DNA from: Doris montereyensis | Lineage: Eukaryota; Mollusca; Gastropoda; Nudibranchia; Dorididae | DNA length: 64,000 bases | Reading direction: 5' to 3' | Assembly (NCBI GenBank): GCA_037039925.1 | Contig: JAXRKP010000173.1 | Span: forward strand, 293,501-357,500 | Shown here: positions 42,101 to 55,300 of the stretch, piece by piece | Numbering within the stretch: position 1 is the first letter of the stretch | Layout: every line of letters starts with the position of its first letter | Made by a program: the position numbers and the translations under genes | Notes under the pieces: generated by a model | What the model was told of the DNA's origin: nothing | Database searches by the model: none | The model's input: the letters and a program-made list of their open reading frames with translations, nothing else

Positions 42101-45100
42101 TATGGCTCCTATTTACGTTTGTTAAGAGTTAATGTAGAGAAGAATGAAAGCTTGAAAGTTTCACTTGTATTATTTTCACTCATCTAGGTTTTAAATGTCT
42201 CTCTTCTTTTTCCACAGGTGGCAAGGGAAGAACAAATATATTCTTAGCAAACTGATGGCATTAGCGTGTTCCTCATTGTTACTGGCTTAAACATTGCCAT
42301 GTCAGCTCTGCTATTGTTTATCTCAAGGCACAACTATCCTGGTGGAGCGGCCATTCACATGTTGCATCAGTTGGAGCATGATAACGGTGAGAAAGTGATC
42401 ATGGCGTCAAAACATTGGTCACTTTTGAAAATTGTTATCATGAACATCATGATTGTATGCATGTTTTGTTATTTTTTTTTCTTCCAAAAGAGCTGCAAAA
42501 TGTTTTGTTTCCAAAATGCAGAAAGAAAATAATCAATACAGTAACAAAGAAGTGCAGCACGGTGAAAACTATGAAAAGTGCAGCATGGAGAAAACTACAA
42601 TAAGTGCAGCATGGAGAAAACTACAAGAAGTGCAGCATGGAGAAAACTACAAGAAGTGCTGCATGGAGAAAACTACAAGAAGTGCAGCATGGAGAAAACT
42701 ATGAAAAGTGCAGCATGGAGAAAACTACAAGAAGTGCAGCATGGAGAAAACTACAAGAAGTGCAGCATGGAGAAAACTACAAGAAGTGCAGCATGGAGAC
42801 AACTACAAGAAGTACAGCATGGAGAAAACTGCAAAAAGTGCAGCATGGAGAAAACTACAAGAAGTGCAGCATGGAGAAAACTACAAGAAGTGCATCACGG
42901 TGAAAGCTATGAAAAGTGCAGCATGGGGAAAACTACAAGAAGTGCAGCATGGAGAAAACTATGAGAAAGCATGGAGAAAACTACAAGAAATGCAGCATGG
43001 AGAAAACTACAAGAAGTGCAGCATGGAGAAAACTATGAGAAGCGCAGCATGGAGAAAACTACAAGAAGTGCAGCATGGAGAAAACTACAAGAAGTGCAGC
43101 ATGGAGAAAACTATGAGAAGCGCAGCATGGAGAGAAAACTATGAGAAGTGCAGCGTGGAGAAAACTATGAGAAGTGCAACATGGAGAAAACGACAAGAAA
43201 TGCAGCATGGAGAAAAACTACAAGAAGTGCAGCAGGGAGAAAACTACGAAAAGTGCTGCATGGAAAAAACTATGAGAAGTGCAGAATGGAACTACGAGAA
43301 GTGTAGCATGGAGAAAACTACGAGAAATAGAGCATGGATAAAACTACGATAAATGCAGCATGGAGAAAACTACGAGAAGTGCAGAACGAAACTATGAGAA
43401 GTGCAAAATGGATCTACGAGAAGTGTAGCATGGAGAAAACTATGAGAAATGCAGCATGGAGAAAACTACAAGAAATGCAGCGTGGAGAAAACTACGAAAA
43501 ATGCAGCACGGAGAAAGCTCTGACAAGTGCAGAACTGAAAAAACTTTGAGAAATGCAACAATTAGAAAATTATGAGACTTTCAGCATGGAAAAGCTATAA
43601 TACGTGCAGATTAAATAAACATATCTGAAATGATGTTGACCCATACAGTATTTCAGCGTCCACAGCTTTTTCAGATATATTGAGGATTGATCATTGTCAC
43701 CTCCTCTAAAACCAAATGAAACATTGCAATAGCTTTGAAAAGTCTCTCTTCTTCCTTTGCAGTGACAAATATTCCCTTGATATAGCCTGTCTATCCACTA
43801 TCCGCATCCCCAGATTAAAGTTTATTGAAAGTGCATGATCCATAATCAGACCTATAAATACCTCACTCAGTCATGATGTGGGATTTTTCGTGCAATTTAA
43901 TGAAAATCTGCCTTGGTCATTTTTTATGTGAGGATGTAACTTTCGAAGGCAAGAATCTCTAATGTAAAATAACATCAGATGTATTGTGATTTCTTTTATC
44001 TAGTCTATTTTTAAACTATATCGCTGCTACATCATGAATTATTTAACCTTTTTTTCTCAGGTGTTCATGTCCACATTGATGTTTTTACTGCTCAAAGTGG
44101 TGTCACTCGCTTTACTCAACTCAAGGACGACTGGATGTAAGATGAATTTTATTTTTTAACTGTTTCCTTCCTTAGTAAATGTTTTTGCTTTTCAAAAGCA
44201 AAAGCTTAGTAGGTGCACATGTAGACGCAGTCCTGATATTCTCATTGAAGCTTTTGTCATACTTCATAGAATACGTTAGGGATTTAGGATATCTGCAGTG
44301 GCGACATTTCAGTAGATTGGTTCATGGTACTGAAAGGAAAGCAATCATGTTACAGTGAAATGATAGCACTGGTGGGGTATCTGACTGCAAGCATTTTATA
44401 AAAGAGCATAGCATCCGACGATGAGAAGAAAAAGTTGTTTAACCGATAACATTTAAAGGAAAGAGGTCGTGATGGTGAAATGAAAGCAGTGTCATGGCAT
44501 GTGAAAGTTCACTGGCAATCAGTTTTGTGACTTGTGACATTGAAGTAACATTTGCTTTAAATAGCACTGTGGCATTTAGCAGTGAAAATGAAGCTTTAGC
44601 ATGGCATTTTACAAGGAATTGAAAACAGAAATGTGCTTTTGGTTGTGAATACCAACCTTTAGGTTAGATAATTCAAACTATCTCCAGTCCTGTTGTTTGT
44701 TACTCTTAGTATATGATCCATTTACTTTAAAGGTTTTCTTTTTTATATATGTATTTAAGATATATTCACAAATTTTTCATTCCTCATAATAAAAAAAACA
44801 CCTAACAGTTATGGAATATATACTGTCATTGATTTTTTTTTACAGTAAATGCTTATAACAAGACAAATCAACTCTTTAGTAATTCATAGATTTCTTTGTC
44901 AAATCATCATGTAAGACATCAAATCATCATGTAAAGCATTAAATCATCACGTAAGGAATCAAATTATCATGTAAGGCATCAAACATCATGTAAGACATCA
45001 AATCATCATATAATGCAACAAATCATCATGTAAGGCATCAAATTATCATGTAAGGCATCAAACATCATGTAAGACATCAAATCATCATATAATGCAACAA

Positions 45101-46452
45101 ATCATCATGTAAGGCATCAAATCATCATGTAAAGCATCAAATCATCAGATAAGGCATCAAATCCTCATGAAAGACATCAAATCATCATATAAGGCATCAG
45201 ATTATCATGTAAGGCATCAAATCTTCATGTAAAGCATCAAATCATCATGTAAACAATCAAATTATGTAAGGCATCAAATTATCAGATAAGGCATTAAATC
45301 ATGTAAGACATCAAATCAAGTAAGACATCAAATCATGTAAGACATTAAATCATGTAAGACATCAAATCATGTAAGACATCAAATCATGTAAGACATCAAA
45401 TCATGTAAGACATCAAATCATGTAAGACATCAAATCAAGTAAGACATCAAATCATGCAAGGCATCAAATCATGCAAGGCATCAAATCAGTAAGACATCAA
45501 ATCATGTAAGACATTAAATCATGTAAGACATCAAATCATGTAAGACATTAAATCATGTAAGACATTAAATCATGTAAGACATCAAATCATGTAAGACATT
45601 AAATCATGTAAGACATCAAATCATGTGAGACATGAAATCATGTAAGACGTTAAATCATGTAAGACATCAAATCATGTAAGACATCAAATCATGTAAGACA
45701 TCAAATCATGTAAGACATCGAATCATGTAAGGCATCAAATCATGTAAGGCATTAAATCATGTAAGGCATCAAATCATGTAAGATATCAAATCATGTAAGG
45801 CATCAAATCATGTAAGGCATCAAATCATGTAAGGCATCAAATCATGTAAGACATCAAATCATGTAAGACATTAAATCATGTAAGACATCAAATCATGTAA
45901 GACATTAAATCATATAAGGCAATAAATCATCATGGAAGGCATCAAATCTTCATGTAAGACGTCAAATCTTCATGTAAGACATCAAATGTAAGACATCAAA
46001 TCATCATGTAAGACATCAAATGTAAGACATCAAATCATCGTGTAAGGCATCAAATCATCATGTAAGACGTCAAATGTAAGACATCAAATCATCATGTAAG
46101 ACATCAAATGTAAGACATCAAATCATCATGTAAGGCATCAAATCTTTTTTGAATGTACCTTTCTTAAAATTATAAATTTGTTTGGGTGTTTTTTGGGGGG
46201 TTTGTTTATTCACTCAGATACAATAAAACAGAGAAACTACCTCCAGGGGGTCCAGACATGCTTTCCTTCACACATTTGCTTCTAGGGGCATCTGGTCCAG
46301 AGGACGAAAATCTCCTCATGTACTCTTCTACTCACAAGACGATGTCAGCCATTCGTGCATTTGACAGATTTATTTTGGATTTTAAATCTTTTCCGCCTTT
46401 CAAAATACAATTCAGAAATAAGTGTTTTGTGTTGAAGAAAGTGCTAGAATAA
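36185..46452 (+). CDS. ALG12: Dol-P-Man:Man7GlcNAc2-PP-Dol alpha-1,6-mannosyltransferase
   Basis: ALG12 is an ER multi-pass GT-C (GT22) enzyme that adds the eighth mannose to the lipid-linked N-glycan precursor. Nine exons are seen: 36185-36316, 38102-38234, 38709-38882, 39570-39764, 40347-40450, 41129-41352, 42218-42386, 44061-44136 and 46218-46452. They total about 480 codons against 488 in human. Signatures are [113 protein letters not shown] and [12 protein letters not shown]. The start ATG has a hydrophobic N-terminus and the conserved KVEESFN motif 22 residues on. Oddities are TAG at 40376-40378 where the family has Trp, one-base breaks in exon 6 (near 41135, 41163-41167 and 41258-41278) and exon 7 (near 42264), and AATAAA overlapping the stop. 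Conservation argues for a live gene. Confidence 0.96.
40376..40378 (+). other. ALG12: In-frame TAG at the conserved Trp of ALG12 exon 5
   Basis: The frame reads V-D-S-F-F-stop-Q-R and continues open and conserved ([11 protein letters not shown]). Relatives have Trp at this place. One G-to-A change, a T-run error, or an edited adenosine could explain it. Confidence 0.75.
40690..41015 (+). mobile_element. tRNA-derived SINE family C, copy 2
   Basis: It carries GTTGTGAGTTTGCAATCACG, AAGGTACTTCACTCTGTTTT, AAATGATGTACAGTCGGTGA and GGAGATACAGACTATAGATC-like blocks in the same order as the copy at 29.8 kb. It ends about 110 bp before ALG12 exon 6. Confidence 0.8.
42550..43560 (+). repeat. 26-bp minisatellite in ALG12 intron 7 (about 38 units)
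   Basis: The unit is GTGCAGCATGGAGAAAACTA followed by CAAGAA, with TATGAA/TATGAG variants and indels towards the 3' end. Because 26 is not a multiple of 3 and the unit has no stop in any phase, long open frames appear in all three forward frames. A 26-residue peptide cycle with [18 protein letters not shown] and AAWRKLQE results. It is flanked by ALG12 exons, so I read it as intronic satellite rather than a gene. Confidence 0.9.
44905..46142. repeat. 17/20-bp minisatellite in ALG12 intron 8 (about 65 units)
   Basis: The array is built from ATCATGTAAGACATCAA (17 bp) in the middle and ATCATCATGTAAGACATCAA (20 bp) at both sides, with GGC/GAC and TTA/TCA variants. The higher-order layout is 20-bp, then 17-bp, then mixed. 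Each unit contains a GTAAG pentamer that resembles a splice donor on the sense strand. Confidence 0.95.
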
Positions 46453-47282
46453 AATAGACAAGCTCTTGTTTTATTAAATTTTCCCCCTTTTTGTTGATGT
46501 TGATCGTAGCTCCTGTGTTCCATTCCTTGATAACTGCTTCACATTGTTATGCATGCATTTCTAGCCGTGAGAGATTTCTAATATGATTTTTACTGAGATA
46601 TCTGTCAGTAAAATCATTTTGTCTTAGGGTGGGGTGTTAATTGTTTTGTTGTTTGTTTTTGGGGTTGTTTTTCTTTATGGAGCAAGGAAAATACTGAATT
46701 TATGTAACAGAATAGTGAAAATTCTAATCCATTAAAACAGCAAAATTTGACCTCTCAATTATTTGTTATGTTCAACCCATTGCAACAAGAAAACCATGAG
46801 GAGAACAATGATGTGAATGTTAGGTAATTCAAAATAAAAAAGACAAAAATTGCTTCTCTAGAGAATTAAATAGAAAATCAATATACCATGGAACGAGGTC
46901 AAAGAAAGACGTTTGTAATGGAAATGTTTTGTAATTTCAGAAAATATCACTCCTTTGTATAGAACTTCCATATTGTCTGTGGGAAGATATTTTAAATCGT
47001 CTGCTAAATATGTTGAAATATACCATTTTGAACATGCATTAAGTTTTATTACTTGAGTTTTATTGGTGCTTTTAAGTTTTCTTCACCAAATATCCCTGTG
47101 CTATATAAATATAGAGCAAAAACATTGTTGTGATAGAAATATTCCAATGTCATTATAATAATATGAAGCTTTAAGTTGAAACTTTACTTTGTGAAAAAAT
47201 CTTTGGTTGTTTGTTTTATGTATTTGGGTTGAGTTTGATTTTCTTTTTTAAGGGTTTTGATAATGTGTCTACTTGCTATTTT
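46453..47282. other. ALG12 3' flank
   Basis: This is probably 3' UTR. AATAAA occurs at 46833-46838. No other gene is recognised. Confidence 0.45.
46833..46838 (+). terminator. Candidate poly(A) signal of ALG12
   Basis: AATAAA lies 381 bp after the stop. Others lie at 46448-46453 (overlapping the stop codon) and 47296-47301. Which is used cannot be told from sequence. Confidence 0.35.
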
Positions 47283-47573
47283 TGTTTCTTCATCAAATAA
47301 ACTTTATCTATTGTTTGATTTTTTTTAAATCAGCTTATAAAACTAATTGGGGTTGGTGATACACTAAGGACAACTTTTGAAGTACCAGTAGTAAGGAAAA
47401 GTTTTTATTGGTTTGACACTATTTTTATTTCTTCATCAAATAAACTTTATATAATATGTCTTGTTTTAAAAAAATTAAATCAGCTTATAAAAAATTCATT
47501 GGGGCTGGTGTTACATTAAGGAAGATGTTTGAAGTACCAGAAGTAAAGAAAATGTTTTTATTGACTTGACATG
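47283..47573. repeat. Tandem duplication, two units of about 145 bp
   Basis: Both units contain TTCATCAAATAAACTTTAT, AAATCAGCTTATAAAA, a GGGG(T/C)TGGTG block and TTTGAAGTACCAG. They differ by about 15 percent by eye. Each carries AATAAA. Confidence 0.85.
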
Positions 47574-48077
47574 ACATTTAATATATTGATAAAAAGGAAA
47601 ACACATGCCTTGCAGTGATCAGCAGTAAATATCTATTGGAGGTCTGCTTACATTTTCTGACCATTTTAGAAAGTGACTCAGTACACTTTTTTATATAAGA
47701 TCATGTGAAATGTTTCCATGTATATTTATTCAAGTTACTGCTATTTCATCACACTTTCTTGCAAGTCAGGGAAAACATTTAAAAAGATAACACGTGCAAT
47801 CTATATTTATATGTAAATTATGTGTTCAAGGTTGTCTTTTTATTGACATGAAATTTGGAGTTTTGAAGTAAAATGTTGTCGTTATCAATATATTTTTCTT
47901 TCATTTCATAATGTACATGTTTATAACATAGAACGACAACATAGTCCATCATCACCAAATTTCCAGGCGATGATCGTGTGAGTTCATTAATTGATCAATT
48001 ATAATTGGAAGAGATTTACTGATTGTGGATAATATTACTATTCTATTAAATAAGAGGTACATGCAGACACCACAGTA

Positions 48078-48974
48078 CAGTCAGATCGCCTAAATGCCCG
48101 ATGCTTGGGAAGCAGAGAAAATGGGCATTAAGGAAAGAAATAGGCATTTAGGCAAAAGCAGATTAGAGGCATTTAGGGCAACAATTTGAGGGGTGGAGGT
48201 GTGATCACCATGATTCATAATCTTCAATTTGAATTGAGATAACGGACATCCAAGGATAAAGATTCATATCCAGATCATTTGTTTTAGAAAAGTCATCAGT
48301 TTTACTGAAAAATTAAATGCGAGAAATAGGGACACATGGAAACCATTTAGCACTGTGTTGGTGAGTGCACGGATTGGTTGACCATCACTCGCCACAAAGA
48401 CCCGAAGGCACAATGGATACGGCCAATGTGAGGCAGTGGAGCAATAAAACTGTTTGCACCTTGTCCCTTGATCACAGTGAGTGCCCGATCTATTAAAACC
48501 GCCAGGTGATTTCATACCACTTACAACATCAAGAAAGAGCCGTGGGGGAAGTCCAGAAGACTGTTCAATTGTAATTGCCTAGTGACAAACCAGTAATCCA
48601 ATGAGACAAAGGATATGCTGCACACAGTACAGTGGGTGAAGAAGAGAAGACTAGTCATCTTTTATTACAGAACATTGGATAGGTAATGAGGGTGGTTACA
48701 ATGCATGGCCCATTGTTTACAGGCATAAGCCCTATTAGCGATTGGATTACATGTATGATAATTTTTAAAAAGAAGAGAATTGTTAATCAATTACGGACGT
48801 AATTTATGTTAATTTGGAGAAAATACCTCTGAGACCGGGATTTAAGTGAAAATCTTGGTTTTGACACAGCTGTTTAGAGGGGCAATTTATAAAGAAAAAA
48901 TCGGTTTCACTGAGATTGCGGGCATTTAGGCGAAATGGGCATTAAGGTGGCGGACACTTAGGCGATCACTACTA
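48078..48974. mobile_element. Candidate Tc1/mariner-pogo-type non-autonomous element (0.9 kb)
   Basis: TA flanks both ends (48076-48077 and 48975-48976). The left TIR is CAGTCAGATCGCCTAAATG. The right TIR, reverse-complemented, is TAGTAGTGATCGCCTAAGTG. Sub-terminal copies of GGCATT(T/A)AGG crowd both ends (48120-48190 and 48920-48965). No transposase frame is recognisable. Confidence 0.6.
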
Positions 48975-48976
48975 TA

Positions 48977-51900
48977 TTACATCTTTCTCTGTTTACATTT
49001 TATTAAACAGTTACTTCTGCAGGCTTATACGGTTAGGGTCGGATTTTATTTGTTGGATAATACTTAAAGATTTTATGTCTTTAAGGAAAAGAATCTCCAA
49101 AGAGTTTTGTGGTGCAGTACAATGAGCAGACAGTTCTTACTTGATTAATACAGTAGTTCTGCTTCTTACCTTCTTGAATAGATTTCAAGGAATGTCATTG
49201 GTAATTTCTGTTCGTCAGGTTTGTCAGACAATGATGGTTGATAAATTGTTTTTCTTTGTCCCGTAACAAACTTCCTTCTCTGGAGCTCTCTGTTTGCACA
49301 GCTCCACACCCAGATGTATCTTGAGAAAGAAATGACTGACCTTTCTCCTTCAACTAATGGGCCATTTAGACTGGGTTTTATTTCTTTTTTCTTCATCCAA
49401 TATTTAGTGTTCTACTACTCATTACAATGTTTTACATAAAGTCATAATATATTATGTCATGTTGGACCTTGAAGGACACGTGTACGTTTTTTTTTTAGCT
49501 CTATTATTAGTTTCATGTGTTATTTCCAGTACTTATTTTGCATTATGGTAATTTTTCATTGTTGGGATAGACAGCCAGTTAACTGCCGATTAAGAAAACA
49601 AAAACTGAATATTTTTATTTGTCATGCAATTTTCAATAAGTGGACCGCTTCCTTTTGCACACTGTAAAACACATTAAACTTTCCGTAGAAAAAAACAAGG
49701 CAAATTTGAAGAGAAGGAACAAATATATACTTACTCATTTTAAAATATTTTAAACAAGCATGCCTGTAAAAAATGTTGGATTGTGATTTCTCATTATATA
49801 AAGCTGGGTCTCTGAACTTTGACTGTCGTTAACTCAGAAACTACTGTATCAGTTACGGGTGATATCAAGTACAATTATTAGATGAAATTAGTACTCGATT
49901 TTGAAGTTATGCAGGATTTTTACATAGTGCTCAATACTGAAGCTATGCGATCTTTTTATTGTAATGACCAGAAATCGAGAAATTAGATCCAGTAACAATA
50001 AAAAAGTTTCATGGATCTAGGCAAAACAATCTTTCTCCAATCAATTAAAATACTGATTTGATCAAAAAAATATTCACTAAGCACCTAAAGCGGGCTATTT
50101 GAAATCTACATGCAAGGTATGGAGGTTGTGGATGCAATATTCCTTGAGTTACAAGCGGTAAAAATCAGAGATATTTAGCTTTATGTATATAGACGTAGGT
50201 CATGCGTCTTTTTCAGGTGAAAGTAAAGGGAATGAGAGAAACCCTGAATATCTGATAAAGAAAAACCTGTCCTTAAAACTATTACCATTCTTGCACTCAT
50301 CACAAGAGCGTTAGTCTTGGCCATTGATTTTACTGGTGTGCTTTTGAGGATTTCAAGAGCCTCATATTTTTCTTTACATTGATAGAAGACCCATTTAAAC
50401 TAATTTATTAATTCAATATTCTATTTGGTTGCAATGGCCCTGTTAGTTAATTTCACACACACACCAGGTACAAAAGGTGAAGATAAAATCTAAATCACTT
50501 CCTACTCATTTGAAACTCAGTGTCACGGTAAAAATTAGTCTATTACAAAGTGATGCTCCAGTGGTTCGGTCAAAATATCTCAATTGGCACTGATGTCTGC
50601 AGTGATTGTTGTTTTTGTTCTTTAAGTGATTACGTAATTTGATATTGTACAAAAATCACTGAAAAAAGGAGAGAGAAAGTCCTATTTTAAATTGTAATTG
50701 TAATACGTAAACAAATGTTGCTTGATGAATGTTAAGAAATTGATAAATTGTCTTCAAATTATATTTGTCACAAAATAATATATTTTATGTTGCGATTTGC
50801 AAAGAAGGAGAAGAAATCTTTAGTGTATAGTGTCTCAATTAATGTATCTACAGATGGGTTCTTAATTCAAGATGCCTCAAAATTTGTTTAAAATATAATG
50901 TAAGCTTGATCGTCAACATTTTTGCAAAATTTGGCAGTCATTTGTTAATAGGTATGAAAGGGTAACTGCAATATAAAAAATGTAAAAAAATCCCCACCAC
51001 CTCCTTTACCCCCAATTCGGCTGTTCATAATGTAACTCTCATAGAAATGTTTAACATGCTGACACTCGTTGTGGTGCAAGACTAAACGTATTTTGATTTT
51101 TGTTACAATAAACAATTTGTTAACTCCATGAACTCTTCTTTTTTGGTTTCTCTTCTCTTCTAAAATTTGTCTTGATCAATTTAATTAAAATGTTGCATAT
51201 TATAGGCATTTTCTATTGCTTTGTTTTTGGGTTTTTTATCCGGCCTTATGTGCCACCCTGGCACGATGAGGACTAAATTTGTTTGGTTTTTTTAATACTT
51301 TTTTTATATGAAAGCTTTTAAGCCACTCTAGTCTTTAGTCTTTAGTCAACGGTAGTTGTCATGGGATTGCAAACAAGAGGGATGTAGAACATTTTGTTCA
51401 CAATAGGCAATACAATCTATTCGTCTCACATGTTTGCATATAAGTGTCTAGACAACTGGACACGATGACAAGGTGTGAAGCTGAGAACACCAATCTGGTC
51501 ATCTTGCTGTGATGACCAGCCGCCTCTTACGTTCAATTGTCTCAAGACACTGGCTCACGTGACTTATAATGGTAATGATTGGTTATGACCCAACAGCATG
51601 AGCATCAATCTAGCCATAAAGTGGGTGGAGCTAATAATATAAGGCTGTACCTAATGGTCGTTATTGACAGGTTATGATGGCGATTGGTCGGTCAAATAAG
51701 GTGGTTGTGGTCGTGTTGGGCAGGTGGCCACTATGGAAAGAGACTGCGAGGGAGTCGATTGCCAATAGTCGTTAAGGCAAGTTGGACTGTATTATATCCA
51801 ACTGCCATTCTGATTTCTTATAGCACTAAATTGTATCAATTTTCTCATTCCTCATTAAAAGATAGTTTTAACTTCATTTCTTATTGTCAATATACAATGT

Positions 51901-52200
51901 CGTCATTACATTGCGTTCTCTTCTTAATCAAAGCTGTTCACACCCTTTTACACCTAGATCATTACCAGAGGCAACCATCATCCCTTTCATCCATCCTCTC
52001 TATCCCCAACTCCCAGTACATTTGGAGATTTCCTGCTCAAAATTTTTTAGCTGAGAGAATGCATATAGTTACCGTACACTGTAGGTCATTTAAAAGCTAA
52101 GAAACAAGTAAGCAAAACTTTCAGACATTTAATGAGCTGCTATTTAAGCAAACTGCTATTTGACAACTTAACTACAACAAAGTGTGTCGTGTTTCATTTG
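48977..52200. other. Intergenic stretch without recognised gene
   Basis: AT-rich sequence between the TIR element and R1 copy 9. The open frame near 51.7-52.1 kb lacks recognisable similarity and splice context. I see no tRNA or other RNA gene. Confidence 0.5.
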
Positions 52201-52205
52201 AATGT

Positions 52206-52345
52206 ACCAAATCCACCATACACGGTGATCTCGGAGTGAGTTAAAATTATAGAGAGGACTTTCTTGAAACACGGATGTAAATGAATGAATGGAAGAAAGG
52301 AAGAACAAACCTGCCACTTGTCACGATTGTTAACCAGCCACCATA
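52206..52345 (-). repeat. Dispersed repeat R1, copy 9
   Basis: A diverged minus-strand copy with core TTTAACTCACTCCGAGATCA and GTATGGTGGAT, followed by GGTGGCTGGTTAAC at the other end. It lies downstream of the minus-strand four-pass gene. Confidence 0.65.
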
Positions 52346-52349
52346 CAAA

Positions 52350-55300
52350 AGCTACAAAAGTTACAATGTAACGTGTCATAACATTCACAACAATGCTTTT
52401 GAACTATGAAAATTGGAAAGACAATCACTAAAAGACAACAGTATTAAAAGAGTACATGTTTATTTGAAATTGTGGCTTACAAAAGGGTATAGTTCTACCG
52501 AGATAATGAATATGTAGAATATGCTTGCATAAACCTAACAATGGGGAATGACTTTTATAAGATTAGAAATGTGACATAGATATGTATTAATGTACAATGT
52601 TTTCATAATATAATATTTGTAAACATATATAATATATGTATAATATAGTGATATATTTGTTGTGATAGAGACACTAAAGGGCAAGGCAGTAAGTTTCCCA
52701 GGCAGGGACTGTAACTAATACAAAAGTATCAAATTCTTAAGTCACAAAACAATTGTAAAATCTTCACAGCTCATATTTATGAGATCACACAATCAAAAAA
52801 TATTTTTGGCATGATTTTCACAATTCTTCTAAGTATCTTTCATACTAATAATAATAAATAATGATAAAGTTTGTGCTTTTTACTTTTACATCTCTTTTTT
52901 TAAGACAATTTTTCATAAAATTTTCATAATATATTAGTAGAACAACATTTTATCATCCTATTTAAGGTCTGCATTTCTGAAAAACAAAAAAAGCATTACA
53001 CAGAGAGACTTCAATCCTGTTGTGAGCATATGATACTCTTTTGTACTTCAACACATATCAATTGGCAATAATGAGATTTGAGATCCGGATGTCTCACTAC
53101 ACAATGATGCCTATTGGACATTTATATTTCATTTAGAGTGCTCCTTATTCACATAAAGTTACTGCATTTTCAGAAATTTGATTTCATATGACACTGGATA
53201 CACTTGGCAAAGACTAACAGTCAACATAAAAACACACACACACATATCACAACAATCATAGATCATCAGTGTGATACTTTGAAAGACTCCAAAAGGTAAC
53301 AATTTGAAATAGAAATGCCATATATGGAAATGTTTTAAATGTGAGTATTCGAAAGATGTCATACGGCAATATCTAAGTTGAAATCTAGTATCTGATGGCC
53401 AGTCCTTCAAAGATTTTCTTTTTCTCTAATTCACATGATTTTTTGGCTTACTGAAGGTAAGACTACACAAGGCCTCAAGGTCCTATCTTTAATTTTGTTC
53501 ATCTGACAGTGAAAGGAAATACACTCATGTATCAGGCTCCGTGAAACCCACATGGAATGAAATTGCTTGTATATGGTAATACAAAACAAAAATGCAACAC
53601 AAGAGTGGTAACGAGAAAAATTATACCATAAAAATTGTTACATATATATATGTTCATGCAGACGTTCCCTTCATTTCATGATTTGCAACATAAACACGGA
53701 AGACGGAATGCTGAAACAGATGGCGTAAGCAAATCCATTTCATGTACACCTGAGTTTCAACCAAACACACTATAAGGACATGAACAGGTTCCAAGTCTAG
53801 GAATGATTTTCAGTCTAGCTCTGTCTTTACACCCAACTATTTCAAAGAAATATGGTTTTGATTTGTTCAATCATAGAATGTACACTGCTCTAACAATTAT
53901 TTTAAGAAAGATGACAACATGTAGCAGAGAAATAGGATGGAAGTAAGGCCAACCAGCAACACATGTTGATCATCCACTACACGAGAAAGAAGAGACACAC
54001 ATTTTAGCTTTCAATGATCTCATAATAATGATGACACTAAATGCTGAAAATGTGTTAGCAAATAGAAACAGACACTGTGTAAAGATAAACCAATAAGAAA
54101 AGCAAAAAAATGTTTAATATACAGATGAATACAAATAAAATGCATGGAGACAATAATAATGAGTTCTGAAGCTTGTATACCAAGAAAGACAGAAATACAA
54201 GATACCATGAATTCTACTGGTGTTGAAATGATTATAGAAAATAGAAAGGTATTTTGTTAATGTTTACTTTTCTTAATTCCTGTTACATTTCACAAAAGAT
54301 ATCAAAATCTAAATCTTTCTGATTGTTAAATTAAGGTTTTCATGGCATAACTAAGGTCTAACTGAAAATAAATGAAAGTGGAGTGATACAGATATCTCAT
54401 TTACAACAACAGTTTTATATTCCTTCAACTATGGCTTTTCACTTATGCTCATAACACTTTTTGTAGTGACTTAACAGTGTTATCAATCACACTTAGAATA
54501 TGTTACAATAGATGAAACAACATGAGATGTGCTATAAACCATAGTTGAAGAAACACACAATCACTGATATTAAATTTTCTTGCTGACTTGAAAGCAATGG
54601 TTTTTTTAAAAAATAGTGATGGGACTTTGTAATGAAAAGGAATATGACGGGAGGAAAAAGTACATCGTGTGCGCTGCAATCAACCAAACAGAAACAAAAA
54701 AGGCTTTCCACTTTCATTTACTTTCATAACTCTCTGTCGATCAAGTTTCCCCAAACAGCAATTGATGACCAAAGCTACAAAGTACCCTTATGGGACATCT
54801 CCTCTCCATCTGCAAGTTAAACAGGTAGGATGTTTTCGTAGATAGAAATAATATAACAAAAACAAATTAGATCTTGATCATTATTTTGATCCCTTCAGGA
54901 AAATCTAAAGGCACACAGTTGCTGTCATTGTCATGGATCACAGCAAAGGGAGTACTGTAATTTATAATTAACTCTTTTAAATTTTTATTGTTTTGATTTA
55001 GGAATTACATAAAAATACATATTGAAAAAAGCATGGTGGTTTAAGTTTGTAATAAAAAGTTATGAATGTAATCTTGCGTAAGAATATGGCATAATTTCTC
55101 GATGTTTTGATTCAGCTTTTGTTTACCCTATAAACCTTGATGTTTTTTGAGATAGCGTAAATATATCTTTTTTTTTACTTCATCACTTTTGCTTTACTAC
55201 AAAATTTATCTCTGGTTTCTGCAATTTTAAGATTTCTTTCAAATTTTGAATTGTTTTGAATTTTAAATCAACAGATCACATTCCTTATGGTTCTGAAGGA

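Noticed and set aside
44905..46142. CRISPR-like regular array
   Set aside because: Units abut without unique spacers, and the context is a eukaryotic intron, so it is a minisatellite.
48264..48515. Transposase remnant on the minus strand of the TIR element
   Set aside because: I could not find DDE-type or helix-turn-helix motifs in it.
51684..52100. 138-codon open frame
   Set aside because: No similarity recognised, and it sits in AT-rich intergenic DNA with no splice support.
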